48,751 nt of DNA from Methanobrevibacter sp. (GTDB taxonomy: Archaea > Methanobacteriota > Methanobacteria > Methanobacteriales > Methanobacteriaceae): contig JAFRFD010000095.1 in NCBI GenBank assembly GCA_017434525.1, forward strand, positions 1 to 48,751, in the 5' to 3' direction. The notes beneath the pieces were generated by a model, which was not told the DNA's origin, searched no databases, and saw nothing but the letters and a program-made list of their open reading frames with translations. Positions 27,874 through 37,726 of this stretch are shown here, piece after piece (the first letter of the stretch is position 1; each line of letters begins with the position of its first letter). Both the position numbers and the translations under genes were made by a program.

Positions 27874-29615
27874 TGAGTTTTACCTCCTTTATGTACTGTT
27901 TTAGCCCATCTTCTTTCTTTTCTTGTCATCATATTATGCATAGTAAGGAAAAACAATGGGATTAAATGGAAACAATAAATGTAATATTTCACCATGTCTT
28001 TTATGAATTCTAACGGTCCTAATTTATCTCTTAAAAGTGCAACAATCATTCCGGGGAAGAATGCTATTGCAGACAGTATCCCTACAAATAATGGAGCTTC
28101 CATTCTAATTAAAGTAACATTTTGGAAAAAGAACCAGGAAATAGCATTAAGAATGGTAATGACAAATCCGAAGAAGATTAATAAGTTGAAACTGTAAAAG
28201 GAAATATGTTCAATCACATTAAATTTTTTCCTAAGTGTTATGTCTGATCTTACAATCTGTGGAAGGTAAACGAACAATGTTTCAAAGTTACCGATTGCCC
28301 ATCTAGTTCTCTGTCTAAAGAATGCTCTCCAATCTGTAACTGCTTCTTGATATACTGCAACATCTCCGCAGTAACTAATTTTTCCACCATTGAGAATAAT
28401 TTTTATAGCTAAATTCAAATCTTCAGTTACAGCAAATCCGTCCCAACGTCCGCAGTCTATAATTGCTTGTTTTCTTACGAATTGCCCATTTCCACCTAAA
28501 AATCCGGTATGGTCAAGGTTATCTTTGGCGATTAAGGTATTTCCGAATGTTGAGAATTCTACATGTTGCATACGAGCTAAAAAGTTTTCATTTTTATTAA
28601 ACATTTTAACCCTTGACTGTACACCATCTATGCCTCCGTTAAGGTATTGAACAACGGTTTTTAAATAATGTGGCTTGATTTGAGTGTCTGCATCAAATAC
28701 TCCAATGATTTCCCCTCTGGACAATGTTAATGCATCATTTAATACAAATCCTTTCCCTTTTCCAGATCTAGGAGGGTGTCTTGTAACAATTCTAACTTGG
28801 GGAAATTCTTTTTTCAAGTTAGATAATATTTCACCTGTACTATCAGTAGAACCATCATTAACAACAATCAATTCGTATTGAGGTTCTCCTTCTTCATTGT
28901 GATAGTCAAGTCCACACACGCTTCTCACGGTATCTTCAATAGTGTACTCTTCATTGTGCGCTGGGATAAAAATGCTTACGTAAGGAAGGGTTTCAAATGG
29001 TTCCGGTTTTTTTTGTTTTTTAAGACTAAAAAGTGAATTAATTAGCATAGCTCCTGTTGGAACTAATAACACCCATTGAAGCCAAGTAGCATTTCTGGAT
29101 AAAACAGCAATGATAATTAAAGAAATACATAGAATTAGAAGCAAACTTGAATCTGATTTTTCAATTAAAAGTTCTACACTTTTTTCTTTTATTTTGGACT
29201 GTGCTTCTTTAACATTTTGAATATTCTGTTCATGTTTCCTTAAAGCCACTGCCATTGATCTTTGAAGTTCATCTTCATCAATAGGGGCAAGCAGGTAACC
29301 ATACGGATTACTCATTAGCAATTTGTCAACAGTATCGTTAAAGAAATCTCCAACAATGATTATTATAGGTATATTGAAAAGTTCCAAATCTTCAGTTAAT
29401 CCAACTAAATTTATATTTTCAACATCTGAATCTAAAAATATGAGATTGACTTCTAATTCGTCCACTTTTCTAAAAATGTCGTCTTCTTCAGAAGCAGAAC
29501 CCACAAAATCATATTCATAGTTTTCTACATATTCTTGAATTTGATTTAATAACTCTTTGTTAGAGCTTATTGCAAATATTTTAGGCTTCCCGCTAATTAA
29601 TTGGAATTCAGTCAT
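27870..29615 (-). CDS. Receiver-like domain fused to a processive family 2 glycosyltransferase
   Basis: 581 residues. Residues 1-125 have a response-regulator receiver fold with Asp62 at the phosphoacceptor position, but the acidic pocket reads 'ISSNKE' and the conserved Lys is missing ('LLAPID'), so it looks like a pseudo-receiver. Two membrane helices follow (about 157-197), then a GT2 domain with 'VNDGSTDST', the DxD motif 'FDADTQIK', 'TEDLNLAIKI' and 'RQRTRW' (the Q/RxxRW motif of cellulose/hyaluronan-type synthases), and C-terminal membrane helices. It probably makes a surface polysaccharide under signalling control. Confidence 0.85.
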   Translation of the reverse strand: MTEFQLISGKPKIFAISSNKELLNQIQEYVENYEYDFVGSASEEDDIFRKVDELEVNLIFLDSDVENINLVGLTEDLELFNIPIIIIVGDFFNDTVDKLLMSNPYGYLLAPIDEDELQRSMAVALRKHEQNIQNVKEAQSKIKEKSVELLIEKSDSSLLLILCISLIIIAVLSRNATWLQWVLLVPTGAMLINSLFSLKKQKKPEPFETLPYVSIFIPAHNEEYTIEDTVRSVCGLDYHNEEGEPQYELIVVNDGSTDSTGEILSNLKKEFPQVRIVTRHPPRSGKGKGFVLNDALTLSRGEIIGVFDADTQIKPHYLKTVVQYLNGGIDGVQSRVKMFNKNENFLARMQHVEFSTFGNTLIAKDNLDHTGFLGGNGQFVRKQAIIDCGRWDGFAVTEDLNLAIKIILNGGKISYCGDVAVYQEAVTDWRAFFRQRTRWAIGNFETLFVYLPQIVRSDITLRKKFNVIEHISFYSFNLLIFFGFVITILNAISWFFFQNVTLIRMEAPLFVGILSAIAFFPGMIVALLRDKLGPLEFIKDMVKYYIYCFHLIPLFFLTMHNMMTRKERRWAKTVHKGGKTQ

Positions 29616-29625
29616 TTTAAATCAT

Positions 29626-30036
29626 TTATTCTGTAAATCCACTAGCTTGGTTAATTCTTTCTTCTTCTAATTTTGCTCTTTTGATAGTAATTTTGAGAGT
29701 TTTGTCGAGTTTTTGAATATCATATGGTTTTGATACGAATCCGTATGAGCCTTTCACATTGGATTTCTCAAAGGTATCTGTGTCTGTGTTTGCTGTCAAG
29801 TAGATGATTGGTATTCTTAACTCAGATATTATTTCTGCTGCTTCAATTCCTTCCATATCTCCTTTTAATTTAATATCCATTAAAACTACATCAGGTACGG
29901 TTTCTGCAGCGGTATCGATTGCGTCTTGACCGGTGTCTACTGTATCAACAATTTCATAACCCAATTCTTCTAAACTGTATTTCAAATCTAATGCGGTAAT
30001 CGCTTCATCTTCTACAATTAATATTCTTTCATTCAT
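29626..30036 (-). CDS. Stand-alone response regulator receiver protein
   Basis: 136 residues, a single CheY-like domain with all key residues: E9-D10-E11 acidic pocket, Asp54 phosphoacceptor in 'VLMDIKLKG', Thr81 and Lys103 ('VSKPYD'). No output domain. It lies ten bases upstream of the receiver-glycosyltransferase gene and downstream of two histidine kinases, so it likely carries the phosphoryl signal, since the fused receiver is degenerate. GGAAGGAT precedes the ATG. Confidence 0.92.
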   Translation of the reverse strand: MNERILIVEDEAITALDLKYSLEELGYEIVDTVDTGQDAIDTAAETVPDVVLMDIKLKGDMEGIEAAEIISELRIPIIYLTANTDTDTFEKSNVKGSYGFVSKPYDIQKLDKTLKITIKRAKLEEERINQASGFTE

Positions 30037-30107
30037 TTTATCCTTCCATTAACAATAATAAATTTTTATTACTCATTTTATTTAAACATTAAGTTATATT
30101 TCAACAA

Positions 30108-31976
30108 TTATCCCTCAATAGTGTGTTCCATATCTAATGGGAATGTTAATTTATAACCTGTTCCGTTTTCGTGTTGGTATAGTTCAATGTGTCCGTCAAG
30201 TTGTTTTGTGAGATTTCTGATAATTTCACAACCAAGGTTCTTGGTAATTTTTGATGGGTCTTCAATACCCACTCCATTATCCTTGAGAATCAACTGACCA
30301 GTTTCATCATCTAATTTTGTAATTTTCTTGTAAATTACTTTGTTAGGTGCAGTTTTATCTGGGAATGCATGTTTAATAGCATTCATTGTCAATTCATCAA
30401 TAACCAATAGTAATGGTGTGATAACTTCAATGGTTAAGTTAATGTCATCATCAACTTCAGATTTGAACTCAATACCGTCTCTTAAACCGATTAAACCTCT
30501 TAATTGACTGTCCTGATCAACAATATACTCTTTTAAGTTAATGTTCTTAAAGTCGGTAGTGTTGTATGTTTTTTCGTGAAGAATCGCAAGTGAAGACAAT
30601 CTTGACTGCATGTGGTCAATAATTATGTTAGGTTTGTTTTTATAGGCTCTTTTTTCTAAGTTTAAGAAACTGTTAAGCACTTGCAAGTTGTTTTTCACTC
30701 TGTGGTGAACTTCTTTAATCAGTATTGTTTGATGTTCATTAGCTTCAAGTAATTCTTGTTGTTTGTTTCTTTCTTCGGTAATGTCAGTTACAAATCCAAT
30801 ACTGTGGGTGATTTGACCGAATTCGAATCTCTCAATATACATATCAACCACTTTTTGATTGTTTTCATCACCGTGGACATTGAATGTGAAGGTTTCTTGA
30901 AGTTCATTTATTTTTCCGTCAGCCAATTCTTTAAGTTTGCATTGAACTTGTTCCTCAACAATATTGTTTATTATCTCCCGGTTATGTTGATACTCGTCGG
31001 GGCTAACTTCAATAAGATGATAATATCCTTCGGAGAATTCATGTTGTTTGGCATTCAAAGGATCAATCAATAAGGCTAATTTTTTATTATTCTTGAATCC
31101 TTTAAGTAAGAAATCAACAGGTCGTGTCACTTTTCTGGATGAATCAGTACTTACATCTTTGATTAAACCATATCTGCTTAATAATCTTCCTTCTTTGTCA
31201 AATTTGGAGTAGATGTCGACTTCAACATATTTCAAAACACCATCATCAGTTCTAATTCTGAAAATTGTTTCATATGTTGTTCTGCCTTTATCCATTTCCA
31301 CAAGCAATTTTTCAATTACTGGCCTGTCTTCAGGGATTGCTAAATCAAACACGATATTGTAATATTCATCGTTTTCAATTCTTCCACGGTTAATGATATT
31401 GTAAACTCCCTGTGTCCAGGAATACCTGTCATTAATTTTATAGTAACTTCCAGTTTGTGAGAAATATTCAATCAAATTAGCTTTTTCATCAAATTCACTA
31501 TCAGGAACATGTAATCTGGTTTCCTGATTATCTCTGTGGTCTGAAATAATGATAAGTTTGTCCATGTCATAAATTATTTTAATGTTTGAAAATCTGGCTA
31601 ATTTTTCATGGAAATGGTAATAGAACATCATTTTTTTAGTTTTATGTGTTTCATAGACCTCTTTTAATGGTTCCGCTAAAACTTTATAAAACCCAGGTGA
31701 TGTTTTACTAAGTAAACGTCCTGCAACATCTTTTTGTGTGATTTCTCCTCTAGTTAATGCACTTAAGCCTAATCTGTGGATAATGAAATCATTACCATTG
31801 TCATACGGTACAAAGATGTCCAAATCATTTGAAAGTTCGTCCAATGTTTTTTCAAATGGAGTATAGAACATTTCAAATTCTTGAGGAACATATCTGAATA
31901 ATTCACCTTCAGTGATGTCATAGATATGGACTTCCTCCAAATCCTCTAATTGCCTATATGTTTTTTCTAGCCTCAT
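30108..31976 (-). CDS. Soluble PAS-containing sensor histidine kinase (second of a tandem pair)
   Basis: 622 residues without membrane helices. Domains in order: an N-terminal sensory domain (1-190), a PAS/PAC domain (about 200-300, beginning 'EYFSQTGSYYKINDRYSW'), a second PAS-like domain (to about 430), a HisKA_2 dimerisation domain with 'ILIKEVHHRVKNNLQVLNSFLNLEKR' (phospho-His), and a HATPase domain with N-box 'DELTMNAIKHAF' and G-box 'LKDNGVGI'. I use the ATG at 31976; the ribosome binding site GGAGGAG lies within the end of the upstream kinase gene. It is paralogous to that kinase. Confidence 0.9.
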   Translation of the reverse strand: MRLEKTYRQLEDLEEVHIYDITEGELFRYVPQEFEMFYTPFEKTLDELSNDLDIFVPYDNGNDFIIHRLGLSALTRGEITQKDVAGRLLSKTSPGFYKVLAEPLKEVYETHKTKKMMFYYHFHEKLARFSNIKIIYDMDKLIIISDHRDNQETRLHVPDSEFDEKANLIEYFSQTGSYYKINDRYSWTQGVYNIINRGRIENDEYYNIVFDLAIPEDRPVIEKLLVEMDKGRTTYETIFRIRTDDGVLKYVEVDIYSKFDKEGRLLSRYGLIKDVSTDSSRKVTRPVDFLLKGFKNNKKLALLIDPLNAKQHEFSEGYYHLIEVSPDEYQHNREIINNIVEEQVQCKLKELADGKINELQETFTFNVHGDENNQKVVDMYIERFEFGQITHSIGFVTDITEERNKQQELLEANEHQTILIKEVHHRVKNNLQVLNSFLNLEKRAYKNKPNIIIDHMQSRLSSLAILHEKTYNTTDFKNINLKEYIVDQDSQLRGLIGLRDGIEFKSEVDDDINLTIEVITPLLLVIDELTMNAIKHAFPDKTAPNKVIYKKITKLDDETGQLILKDNGVGIEDPSKITKNLGCEIIRNLTKQLDGHIELYQHENGTGYKLTFPLDMEHTIEG

Positions 31977-31977
31977 G

Positions 31978-33876
31978 CTACTCCTCCCCCTCGTTGTAAA
32001 GGTGGTATTCAAGTGTGTGATTGAAGTTTTCAGGGAATATGATTTTAAATCCTGTTCCCACTTCACAATCTAAAATTTCAAGTTCTCCGTTAATCTGTCT
32101 GGTTAAATTATTTATTATCTCCCATCCTAAGTTATGGTTAATTAAGGATTCTGGGCTTTCAAGTCCAACTCCATTGTCTTTAAGTATTAGTTCACAGATA
32201 TGTTCATCAATATAGTCAATTTTTTTGGAAATTGTTTTATTCGGCATGTCTGGATTAGGGAATGCATGTTTAATTGCATTCATTGTCAGTTCATCAACAA
32301 TTAACAGTAATGGTGTAATTACATCCATGGATAAATGAATATCTGGATTGACATCGGATGTAAAACTGATGTCTTTTGCACCAAATAGTGAGTGTAATGT
32401 TGCATCTTGATCTTTCATGTAATCTGCAAGATTGATGTTAATGAAATCTTCTGTATTGTAGGTTTTTTCGTGAAGTAAAGCAAGTGAAGACAAACGCGCT
32501 TGCATATTATCTAAAATGCTGTTAGGGTCACTTCCATATGCTCTTCTTTCAAGGTTCAAGAAACTGCTTAATACTTGTAAATTGTTTTTAACTCTATGAT
32601 GCACTTCTTTTATTAAGATGTTTTTAGTGGCATTTGATTCAATTAGCTCTTGTTGTTTTTGACGTGAAAGGGTAATGTCAGTTAAAAATCCGATACTGTG
32701 CTCTTGGTTTCCATATTTGAACCTTTCAATAAATAGTTCGCATATTTTTTGATGGTTTTCATCTCCATGCACTTTATATGTAAAAATTTGGTTTATCTCA
32801 TCAATTTCCCCATCAAGCAATTTATAAAGTTCCTCTTTAAATTCCTCTTCAAGAATATTATCAATAATGTCTTTGCTATGGCGATATTCTTTTTTTGGAA
32901 TTTCAATCATGTCGTAAAATCCTTCACTAAATTCATATCTTTTACTTAAAGGCTCAACAAGCAGTGATAGTTTGGAATTATGATTAAATCCATTTAGCAT
33001 GAAATCCACAGGTCTTGTTAAGTGTTTGTGTGAATCAACACTAATGTCTTTAAATAAACCATAATGGCTTATTTCTTCACCATTTTCATCGAATTTAGAA
33101 TAAAGATAAGTATCCAAGTATTTTATATGTCCTCTTGGTGTTTTAATACGAATAATATTTTCATAAGTGTCTGTTTCCGGACTCATGGTTTCAAGCAATT
33201 CTTCAACTAATGGGCGGTCTTCAGGTATTACCAAGTCAAAAATAATATTGTAGGTTTCATCACCGGGTTCTTTTGACCGGTTAATGATGTTATAGACGCC
33301 CTGAGTCCAGGCGTATTCGTCTCTTGTTTTATAGTAACTTCCCGTTTGTGAGAAATATTCTATTAAATTAGCTTTATTCTCTTCTTCTTCTTTTTTCTGT
33401 TCCGCTTCACTTTTAGATTCTTCAAAAGTGTTTTTCAAATCAGAGATTACGTAAATTTCGCCTTCATCAAGAATAATCTTCAAATTCGCAAGAGTTCTGA
33501 TTTTATCACTTACATAATAAAATATTCTCATGCCTTTTGTTTTTCCAGTGTCCAAAACCTCTTTAAAAGCATCTTTTAAAATATCATAATAAAAAGGTGA
33601 AATTTGGCTAAATTTACGACCTTCCACATCTTCTAAACCAATATTTATTCTTTCCAACATGTTCCAACCAATTCTTTCAATGATATAATCGTCACCATCA
33701 TCAATTGGCAGGAATACATTAATATCGGAGGGCACGTGTTTCATAATATTACTGAAACGAACTTTTTCGGGCTTTTTAACTTGCGGGGCTTCATTATATA
33801 CTTCGTCCATGTTAAGATTATAAACTCGAACCTCTTCGATTTTTTCCAGTTCCCTATACTGTCTTTCAACATGCAT
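31978..33876 (-). CDS. Soluble PAS-containing sensor histidine kinase (first of a tandem pair)
   Basis: 632 residues with the same layout as its neighbour: N-terminal sensory domain, PAS/PAC ('EYFSQTGSYYKTRDEYAW'), second PAS-like domain, HisKA_2 with 'ILIKEVHHRVKNNLQVLSSFLNLERR', and HATPase ('DELTMNAIKHAF', 'LKDNGVGL'). Long identical stretches show a tandem duplication. A Lys/Glu-rich linker near residue 155-170 is specific to this copy. It is first in the minus-strand signalling operon. The cytoplasmic location implies an internal signal; its nature is unknown. Confidence 0.9.
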   Translation of the reverse strand: MHVERQYRELEKIEEVRVYNLNMDEVYNEAPQVKKPEKVRFSNIMKHVPSDINVFLPIDDGDDYIIERIGWNMLERINIGLEDVEGRKFSQISPFYYDILKDAFKEVLDTGKTKGMRIFYYVSDKIRTLANLKIILDEGEIYVISDLKNTFEESKSEAEQKKEEEENKANLIEYFSQTGSYYKTRDEYAWTQGVYNIINRSKEPGDETYNIIFDLVIPEDRPLVEELLETMSPETDTYENIIRIKTPRGHIKYLDTYLYSKFDENGEEISHYGLFKDISVDSHKHLTRPVDFMLNGFNHNSKLSLLVEPLSKRYEFSEGFYDMIEIPKKEYRHSKDIIDNILEEEFKEELYKLLDGEIDEINQIFTYKVHGDENHQKICELFIERFKYGNQEHSIGFLTDITLSRQKQQELIESNATKNILIKEVHHRVKNNLQVLSSFLNLERRAYGSDPNSILDNMQARLSSLALLHEKTYNTEDFININLADYMKDQDATLHSLFGAKDISFTSDVNPDIHLSMDVITPLLLIVDELTMNAIKHAFPNPDMPNKTISKKIDYIDEHICELILKDNGVGLESPESLINHNLGWEIINNLTRQINGELEILDCEVGTGFKIIFPENFNHTLEYHLYNEGEE

Positions 33877-34070
33877 GCGAATTACCCTAAATTTTTTTTA
33901 AATATTATTATACATTTTTATTTAATATTATATTTATATTATGTGAATTAAGTTCAGTTATGCTTTGTAATTTTGGAAAAACTTTTTTAATAATAAATGA
34001 TAAAATAATAGTGGTATGGAAATTTTAAAAAATTTTCAATATTTACTATTAATTTTATAGGAGTTATCAA

Positions 34071-35090
34071 ATGACTTGTAGTATTTTAGTTGGTGGAGCT
34101 TGGGGAGATGAAGGTAAAGGAAAATGCATTACCTACCTTTGCGATACAGATAAACCAAATATTATTGCCCGTGCAGGAGTGGGACCAAATGCAGGGCACT
34201 CTGTTGAGTTCAACGGGGAAAAATATGGTTTAAGATTAACCCCATCCGGTTTTGTACATACTGATGCCAAACTCATGATTGGTGCGGGAGTTTTAGTAAA
34301 TCCGGATGTTTTATTTAAAGAATTTGAAGATTTAAAAAAGTATAATGTTAAAGAAAGAATGTGTGTTGATTCTCGATGCGCAATTATTAATGATGAGCAC
34401 ATGGCAAGAGATAAAAACTCCGAATATCTGTCTAAAAAAATTGGAAGTACAGGTTCAGGCTGCGGACCTGCCAACTCAGACAGGGTATTGAGAACAATCG
34501 ATTTGGCTCGTGATGTCCCGGAACTTGAAGATTACCTTGCTGATGTATCACTTGAAATCAATGATGCAATCGACAATGGTGAAGAGGTATTCATTGAAGG
34601 TTCTCAAGGGTTTGCTCTTTCACTTTATTACGGATCTTATCCGTTCGTAACCAGTAAAGACACCACCGCATCCACATTCGCTGCTGATGTCGGTGTCGGG
34701 CCAACTAAAGTGGATGAAGTCATTAATGTTTTCAAATCATATATCTCTCGTGTAGGAGAAGGGCCATTCCCTACAGAAATGACTCAAGAAGAGGCTGAAA
34801 GCCAAGGTCTTGAAGAATATGGTGTTGTAACTGGAAGACGCAGAAGAATTGGTTACTTTGATATGGAACTTGCAAAAGAATCCTGCAGAATCAATGGCGC
34901 AACCCAAATCGCTTTAACCTGTGTGGATAAATTATTCGATTGTGCACGTGTTCAAAACTATGATGAATTGTCCGCTGAAACAAAAGCTTTCATTAATGAT
35001 ATTCAAACTGAAACTGGCGTTCCGGTAACTATTATCTCAACTGGCCCTGATTTAAAAGACACAATCGATTTAAGAAAAGAGTTATTATAA
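34071..35090 (+). CDS. purA: Adenylosuccinate synthetase (short archaeal form)
   Basis: Makes adenylosuccinate from IMP, aspartate and GTP in purine synthesis. '[12 protein letters not shown]' is the GTP-binding loop with the catalytic Asp, followed by '[12 protein letters not shown]' with the catalytic His; '[14 protein letters not shown]', '[21 protein letters not shown]' and '[11 protein letters not shown]' are further signatures. The length of 339 matches the short archaeal form, about 90 residues less than bacterial. AGGAG lies upstream of the ATG. It is a single-gene unit ending in a stop-codon hairpin. Confidence 0.95.
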   Translation: MTCSILVGGAWGDEGKGKCITYLCDTDKPNIIARAGVGPNAGHSVEFNGEKYGLRLTPSGFVHTDAKLMIGAGVLVNPDVLFKEFEDLKKYNVKERMCVDSRCAIINDEHMARDKNSEYLSKKIGSTGSGCGPANSDRVLRTIDLARDVPELEDYLADVSLEINDAIDNGEEVFIEGSQGFALSLYYGSYPFVTSKDTTASTFAADVGVGPTKVDEVINVFKSYISRVGEGPFPTEMTQEEAESQGLEEYGVVTGRRRRIGYFDMELAKESCRINGATQIALTCVDKLFDCARVQNYDELSAETKAFINDIQTETGVPVTIISTGPDLKDTIDLRKELL

Positions 35091-35118
35091 ATAACTTCTT
35101 TTTCCTATTTTTTTTAAT
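35079..35118 (+). terminator. Stop-codon-straddling hairpin after purA
   Basis: AGTTATT-ATA-AATAACT is a perfect 7-bp hairpin (35080-35096, plus a G-T pair outside) with the purA stop codon in its loop and right arm. CTTCTTTTTCC and an eight-T run follow. Confidence 0.7.
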
Positions 35119-35668
35119 AATTGTATTTTTCACAGTGGGTTTTCATTTTCAGGTAAAATTCTTCGCTTGTGAAATCAAATTTGGTTGGGAATGAATTATA
35201 AGCTAACTTACAGTCTGTTTTTAGATTAAATCTGTAATTTGGGCATTTATCAAAGAATTTTTCAAAACAATCTTTAGGATTTTCTGGAAAGGGAACCTCC
35301 TCAAAGGAAATTTTATTCATCACCATTTCCATTGCGCAGGATAATACTGTTAATTGAAGGGCAGATGCATAAGCATCATAATACTCACCATAATCCAAAT
35401 TAACATTAAAATAAATCATAAAGTTAATCATCACATGTGAAACCCAAATTATGGAGTTCGGTTTGAATTTTTCTAATTGCAAATCTGTGAATTTAAAAAT
35501 CAATTTTTCTAAATCTTCATTGTTATTATCTTCACAATATTCTACAAACTCTTTAAATGAATAGTTTGTTAAATATTTAATGTATACATCTTTAATCTGC
35601 TCATTGCAATTGTATTTGGAAATTTTCTTCAAATCTTTTCTTTTCAGTATTTTAGGATAAGTAAACAT
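35114..35668 (-). CDS. Hypothetical protein
   Basis: 184 residues, not recognised. Mostly helical, with about seven cysteines spread over the length ('YNCNEQ', 'EYCEDN', 'SCAMEM', 'KDCFEKFFDKCPNYRF', 'TDCKLAY', 'THCEKY') but no regular CxxC metal motif. I place the start at the ATG at 35668; an in-frame TTG at 35677 would add three residues. It stands alone between purA and the sulfur cluster and shows no signal peptide. Confidence 0.6.
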   Translation of the reverse strand: MFTYPKILKRKDLKKISKYNCNEQIKDVYIKYLTNYSFKEFVEYCEDNNNEDLEKLIFKFTDLQLEKFKPNSIIWVSHVMINFMIYFNVNLDYGEYYDAYASALQLTVLSCAMEMVMNKISFEEVPFPENPKDCFEKFFDKCPNYRFNLKTDCKLAYNSFPTKFDFTSEEFYLKMKTHCEKYNY

Positions 35669-35875
35669 GATAATCAACTATGATATTAAATTTGGATTTA
35701 TAATTTTTAATGTTATTGGTAAAATGCTGTTTTTTTCAATAAAAGATTATTTACATTACTTAACAAATGCCTTCAGATTAAATTTAAATTGTTAAATAAA
35801 TAAAATAATAACTAATGAAGAAAGTAAAATAAACTTTTTTTTTCAATGATAAACAAATTCAAATATGGTGATTTA

Positions 35876-36814
35876 ATGGATAACAAAATTATTGCAATAA
35901 TTGTTGCTGTTATAGCTGTTGTTGCTATTGGAGGATATTTCCTCATGGGAGGAGCTAATGACACAGTAACAATTGGGTATTTGCCTTCAGATCATGATGC
36001 TGCCTTATTTGTTGCAGATGCTCAAGGCAAATTTGCTGAAAATGGAATTAACACTAAACTTGTTCAATTTAACAATGGTGGAGATTTAATGACTGCCATG
36101 GCAAGTGGTGATGTTGATGTAGGTTATGTTGGAATAACTCCGGTTTTATCTTCAATTGAAAAGGGAGTCCCCGTTAAAGTAATTTCTGCTGCTCAAACTG
36201 AAGGATCAGGAATTGTTGTGGCTAAAGATTCAGGAATCAATTCAGTTTCAGACCTTGCCGGTAAAAAAATAGCCACTCCAGGAGATGCTTCAATCCAACA
36301 CATGTTGCTCAAATATTATTTAGGCCAAAATGGAATGTCAATTGATGATTTAAAGGTTTCAGCCATGAAGGTTCCTTCAATGAATGATGCACTTAAAACA
36401 GGGAAAATTGATGGTATGATTACTTTTGAGCCTTATGTGACTATTGCTGAAGAGAATGGTGCAAAAGTATTGGTTGATTCATCTGAAATATTGCCAAATC
36501 ATCCATGCTGTGTTGTAGTGGCTTCAGACGACTTCATTAAAAACCATGAAAATGAAACCAAAACCATTTTGGAAATTCATGAAAATGCAACTGCATACAT
36601 CAACAATAATACCGATGAGGCTGCAGGATTGTTGCCGGCGGATATTGTTAAGGATGTTGAAATAGAGAAAAAGGCTCTTGCAGGATTCCCATTAATATCT
36701 GGTTTAAATGATTCATACAAACAGGATGTTATGGATTTCATGAATTTGGAAGTTGAGCTGGGTGTTTTAAAGAAAGCTATATCTGAAGATAAAATCTTTT
36801 GGGAAGATAATTAA
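35876..36814 (+). CDS. ABC-type substrate-binding protein, NitT/TauT/SsuA-like (paralogue 1)
   Basis: 312 residues: an N-terminal hydrophobic anchor (about 4-25, no lipobox), then a two-lobe periplasmic-binding-protein-like domain starting 'VTIGYLPSDHDAALFVADAQGKFAE'. 'MASGDVDVGYVGITPVLSS' and 'KIATPGDASIQ' are typical of the sulfonate/nitrate/THI5-like group. A distinctive 'LPNHPCCVVVASDDF' is shared with paralogue 2 at 45298. No permease or ATPase is adjacent. The start is the ATG behind GGTGAT. It probably binds a small anionic or sulfur compound outside the cell; the ligand is unknown. Confidence 0.87.
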   Translation: MDNKIIAIIVAVIAVVAIGGYFLMGGANDTVTIGYLPSDHDAALFVADAQGKFAENGINTKLVQFNNGGDLMTAMASGDVDVGYVGITPVLSSIEKGVPVKVISAAQTEGSGIVVAKDSGINSVSDLAGKKIATPGDASIQHMLLKYYLGQNGMSIDDLKVSAMKVPSMNDALKTGKIDGMITFEPYVTIAEENGAKVLVDSSEILPNHPCCVVVASDDFIKNHENETKTILEIHENATAYINNNTDEAAGLLPADIVKDVEIEKKALAGFPLISGLNDSYKQDVMDFMNLEVELGVLKKAISEDKIFWEDN

Positions 36815-36836
36815 TTATCTTTCTTTTCTTTTTTTG
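36804..36836 (+). terminator. Stop-codon-straddling palindrome after substrate-binding protein 1
   Basis: AAGATAATT-AATTATCTT (36804-36821) is a perfect 18-base palindrome that includes the TAA stop, followed by TCTTTTCTTTTTTT. Confidence 0.7.
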
Positions 36837-36868
36837 ATTTTTAGGTATATTTAAATATTAAAAACTAC

Positions 36869-36902
36869 ATAACACATGTTATCATAATATAACAATTGTG
36901 AT
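36869..36902 (+). promoter_or_regulatory. Two ATAAC-N4-GTTAT operator-like sites upstream of the glutamine amidotransferase gene
   Basis: Site A is ATAAC-ACAT-GTTAT (36869-36882) and site B is ATAAC-AATT-GTGAT (36889-36902). Their centres are exactly 20 bases apart, two DNA turns, which suits cooperative binding of a dimeric regulator. The ribosome binding site GGGAGG of the downstream gene follows at about 36915-36920. The same repeat recurs before other genes of the cluster. Confidence 0.6.
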
Positions 36903-36928
36903 AAAAATAAATAACGGGAGGATAATAT

Positions 36929-37726
36929 ATGTGTGAAATTTTTTGTTTTAATTCAAATACGCCTAAACAAGTGAACGAATGTCTGCAATGTTTTTATAAT
37001 CACTCTGAAGAACATCCACACGGATGGGGATTAGCCAATATGCAATCAAATGAATTTGTTATAGATAAAGAGCCTATAAAAGCAAATTGTAGTCAACACT
37101 TAAAAGATATATTGTCCAATCCTGTTATTGGTAAAAATGTATTCGCTCATATTCGGTTAGCTACTGTGGGTGAGATTATATCTCCCAATTGCCACCCATT
37201 TATTGAAGCGGATGATAATAATAGGTCATGGATTTTAATCCATAATGGAACCATATTTGATCATCCAATACTTGATGAATATAAAGATAAAGAAAGTGGC
37301 GATACTGATTCTGAGCGGATATTACTTTATATTATTGATAAGATTAATGATTTTGAGAAGTCTAAAGGTGGCCTATCAACAATAAAAGAGAGATTTAACA
37401 TATTAACTGAAATTGTTGAAAGTTTATCAAAAAATAACAAACTTAACTTAATGATTTATGATGGGGACTTAACTTATATTCATTCCAACATGAGGGACTC
37501 ACTATATTATTTAAAAAATGAAGAAGGTTTTTTAATTGCTTCAACTCCTTTAACTGATGAAAATAATTGGCAGCCCGTTGAATTAAATAAGTTATTTGGT
37601 CTTATTGATGGAAATATCATTTTTGAAAGTCAAGAACATGATAATGAGTTTATATTAACAGAAGAACATGAAAAGGCTATTGAAAAATTTTTAAATTCAA
37701 TAAATCGGGATGAAAATAATGATTAG
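36929..37726 (+). CDS. Class II glutamine amidotransferase, EgtC/YafJ-like
   Basis: 265 residues, an Ntn-type amidotransferase without a fused synthetase domain. Cys2 becomes the N-terminal nucleophile after Met removal ('MCEIFCFN'). Further hallmarks are 'HPHGWGLA', 'AHIRLAT', 'NCHPF', 'IHNGTIF' and 'GDTDSE'. Relatives include EgtC, which removes gamma-glutamyl groups in ergothioneine synthesis, so a gamma-glutamyl amidase is plausible next to two glutamate-cysteine ligase homologues. GGGAGG precedes the ATG. It leads a four-gene operon and overlaps the next gene. Confidence 0.85.
   Translation: MCEIFCFNSNTPKQVNECLQCFYNHSEEHPHGWGLANMQSNEFVIDKEPIKANCSQHLKDILSNPVIGKNVFAHIRLATVGEIISPNCHPFIEADDNNRSWILIHNGTIFDHPILDEYKDKESGDTDSERILLYIIDKINDFEKSKGGLSTIKERFNILTEIVESLSKNNKLNLMIYDGDLTYIHSNMRDSLYYLKNEEGFLIASTPLTDENNWQPVELNKLFGLIDGNIIFESQEHDNEFILTEEHEKAIEKFLNSINRDENND

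Noticed and set aside
35785..35800. ATAAC-N4-GTTAT copy upstream of binding protein 1
   Set aside because: AAATTGTTAAAT keeps only one arm in inverse orientation; too degenerate to include, although the gene belongs to the cluster by similarity.
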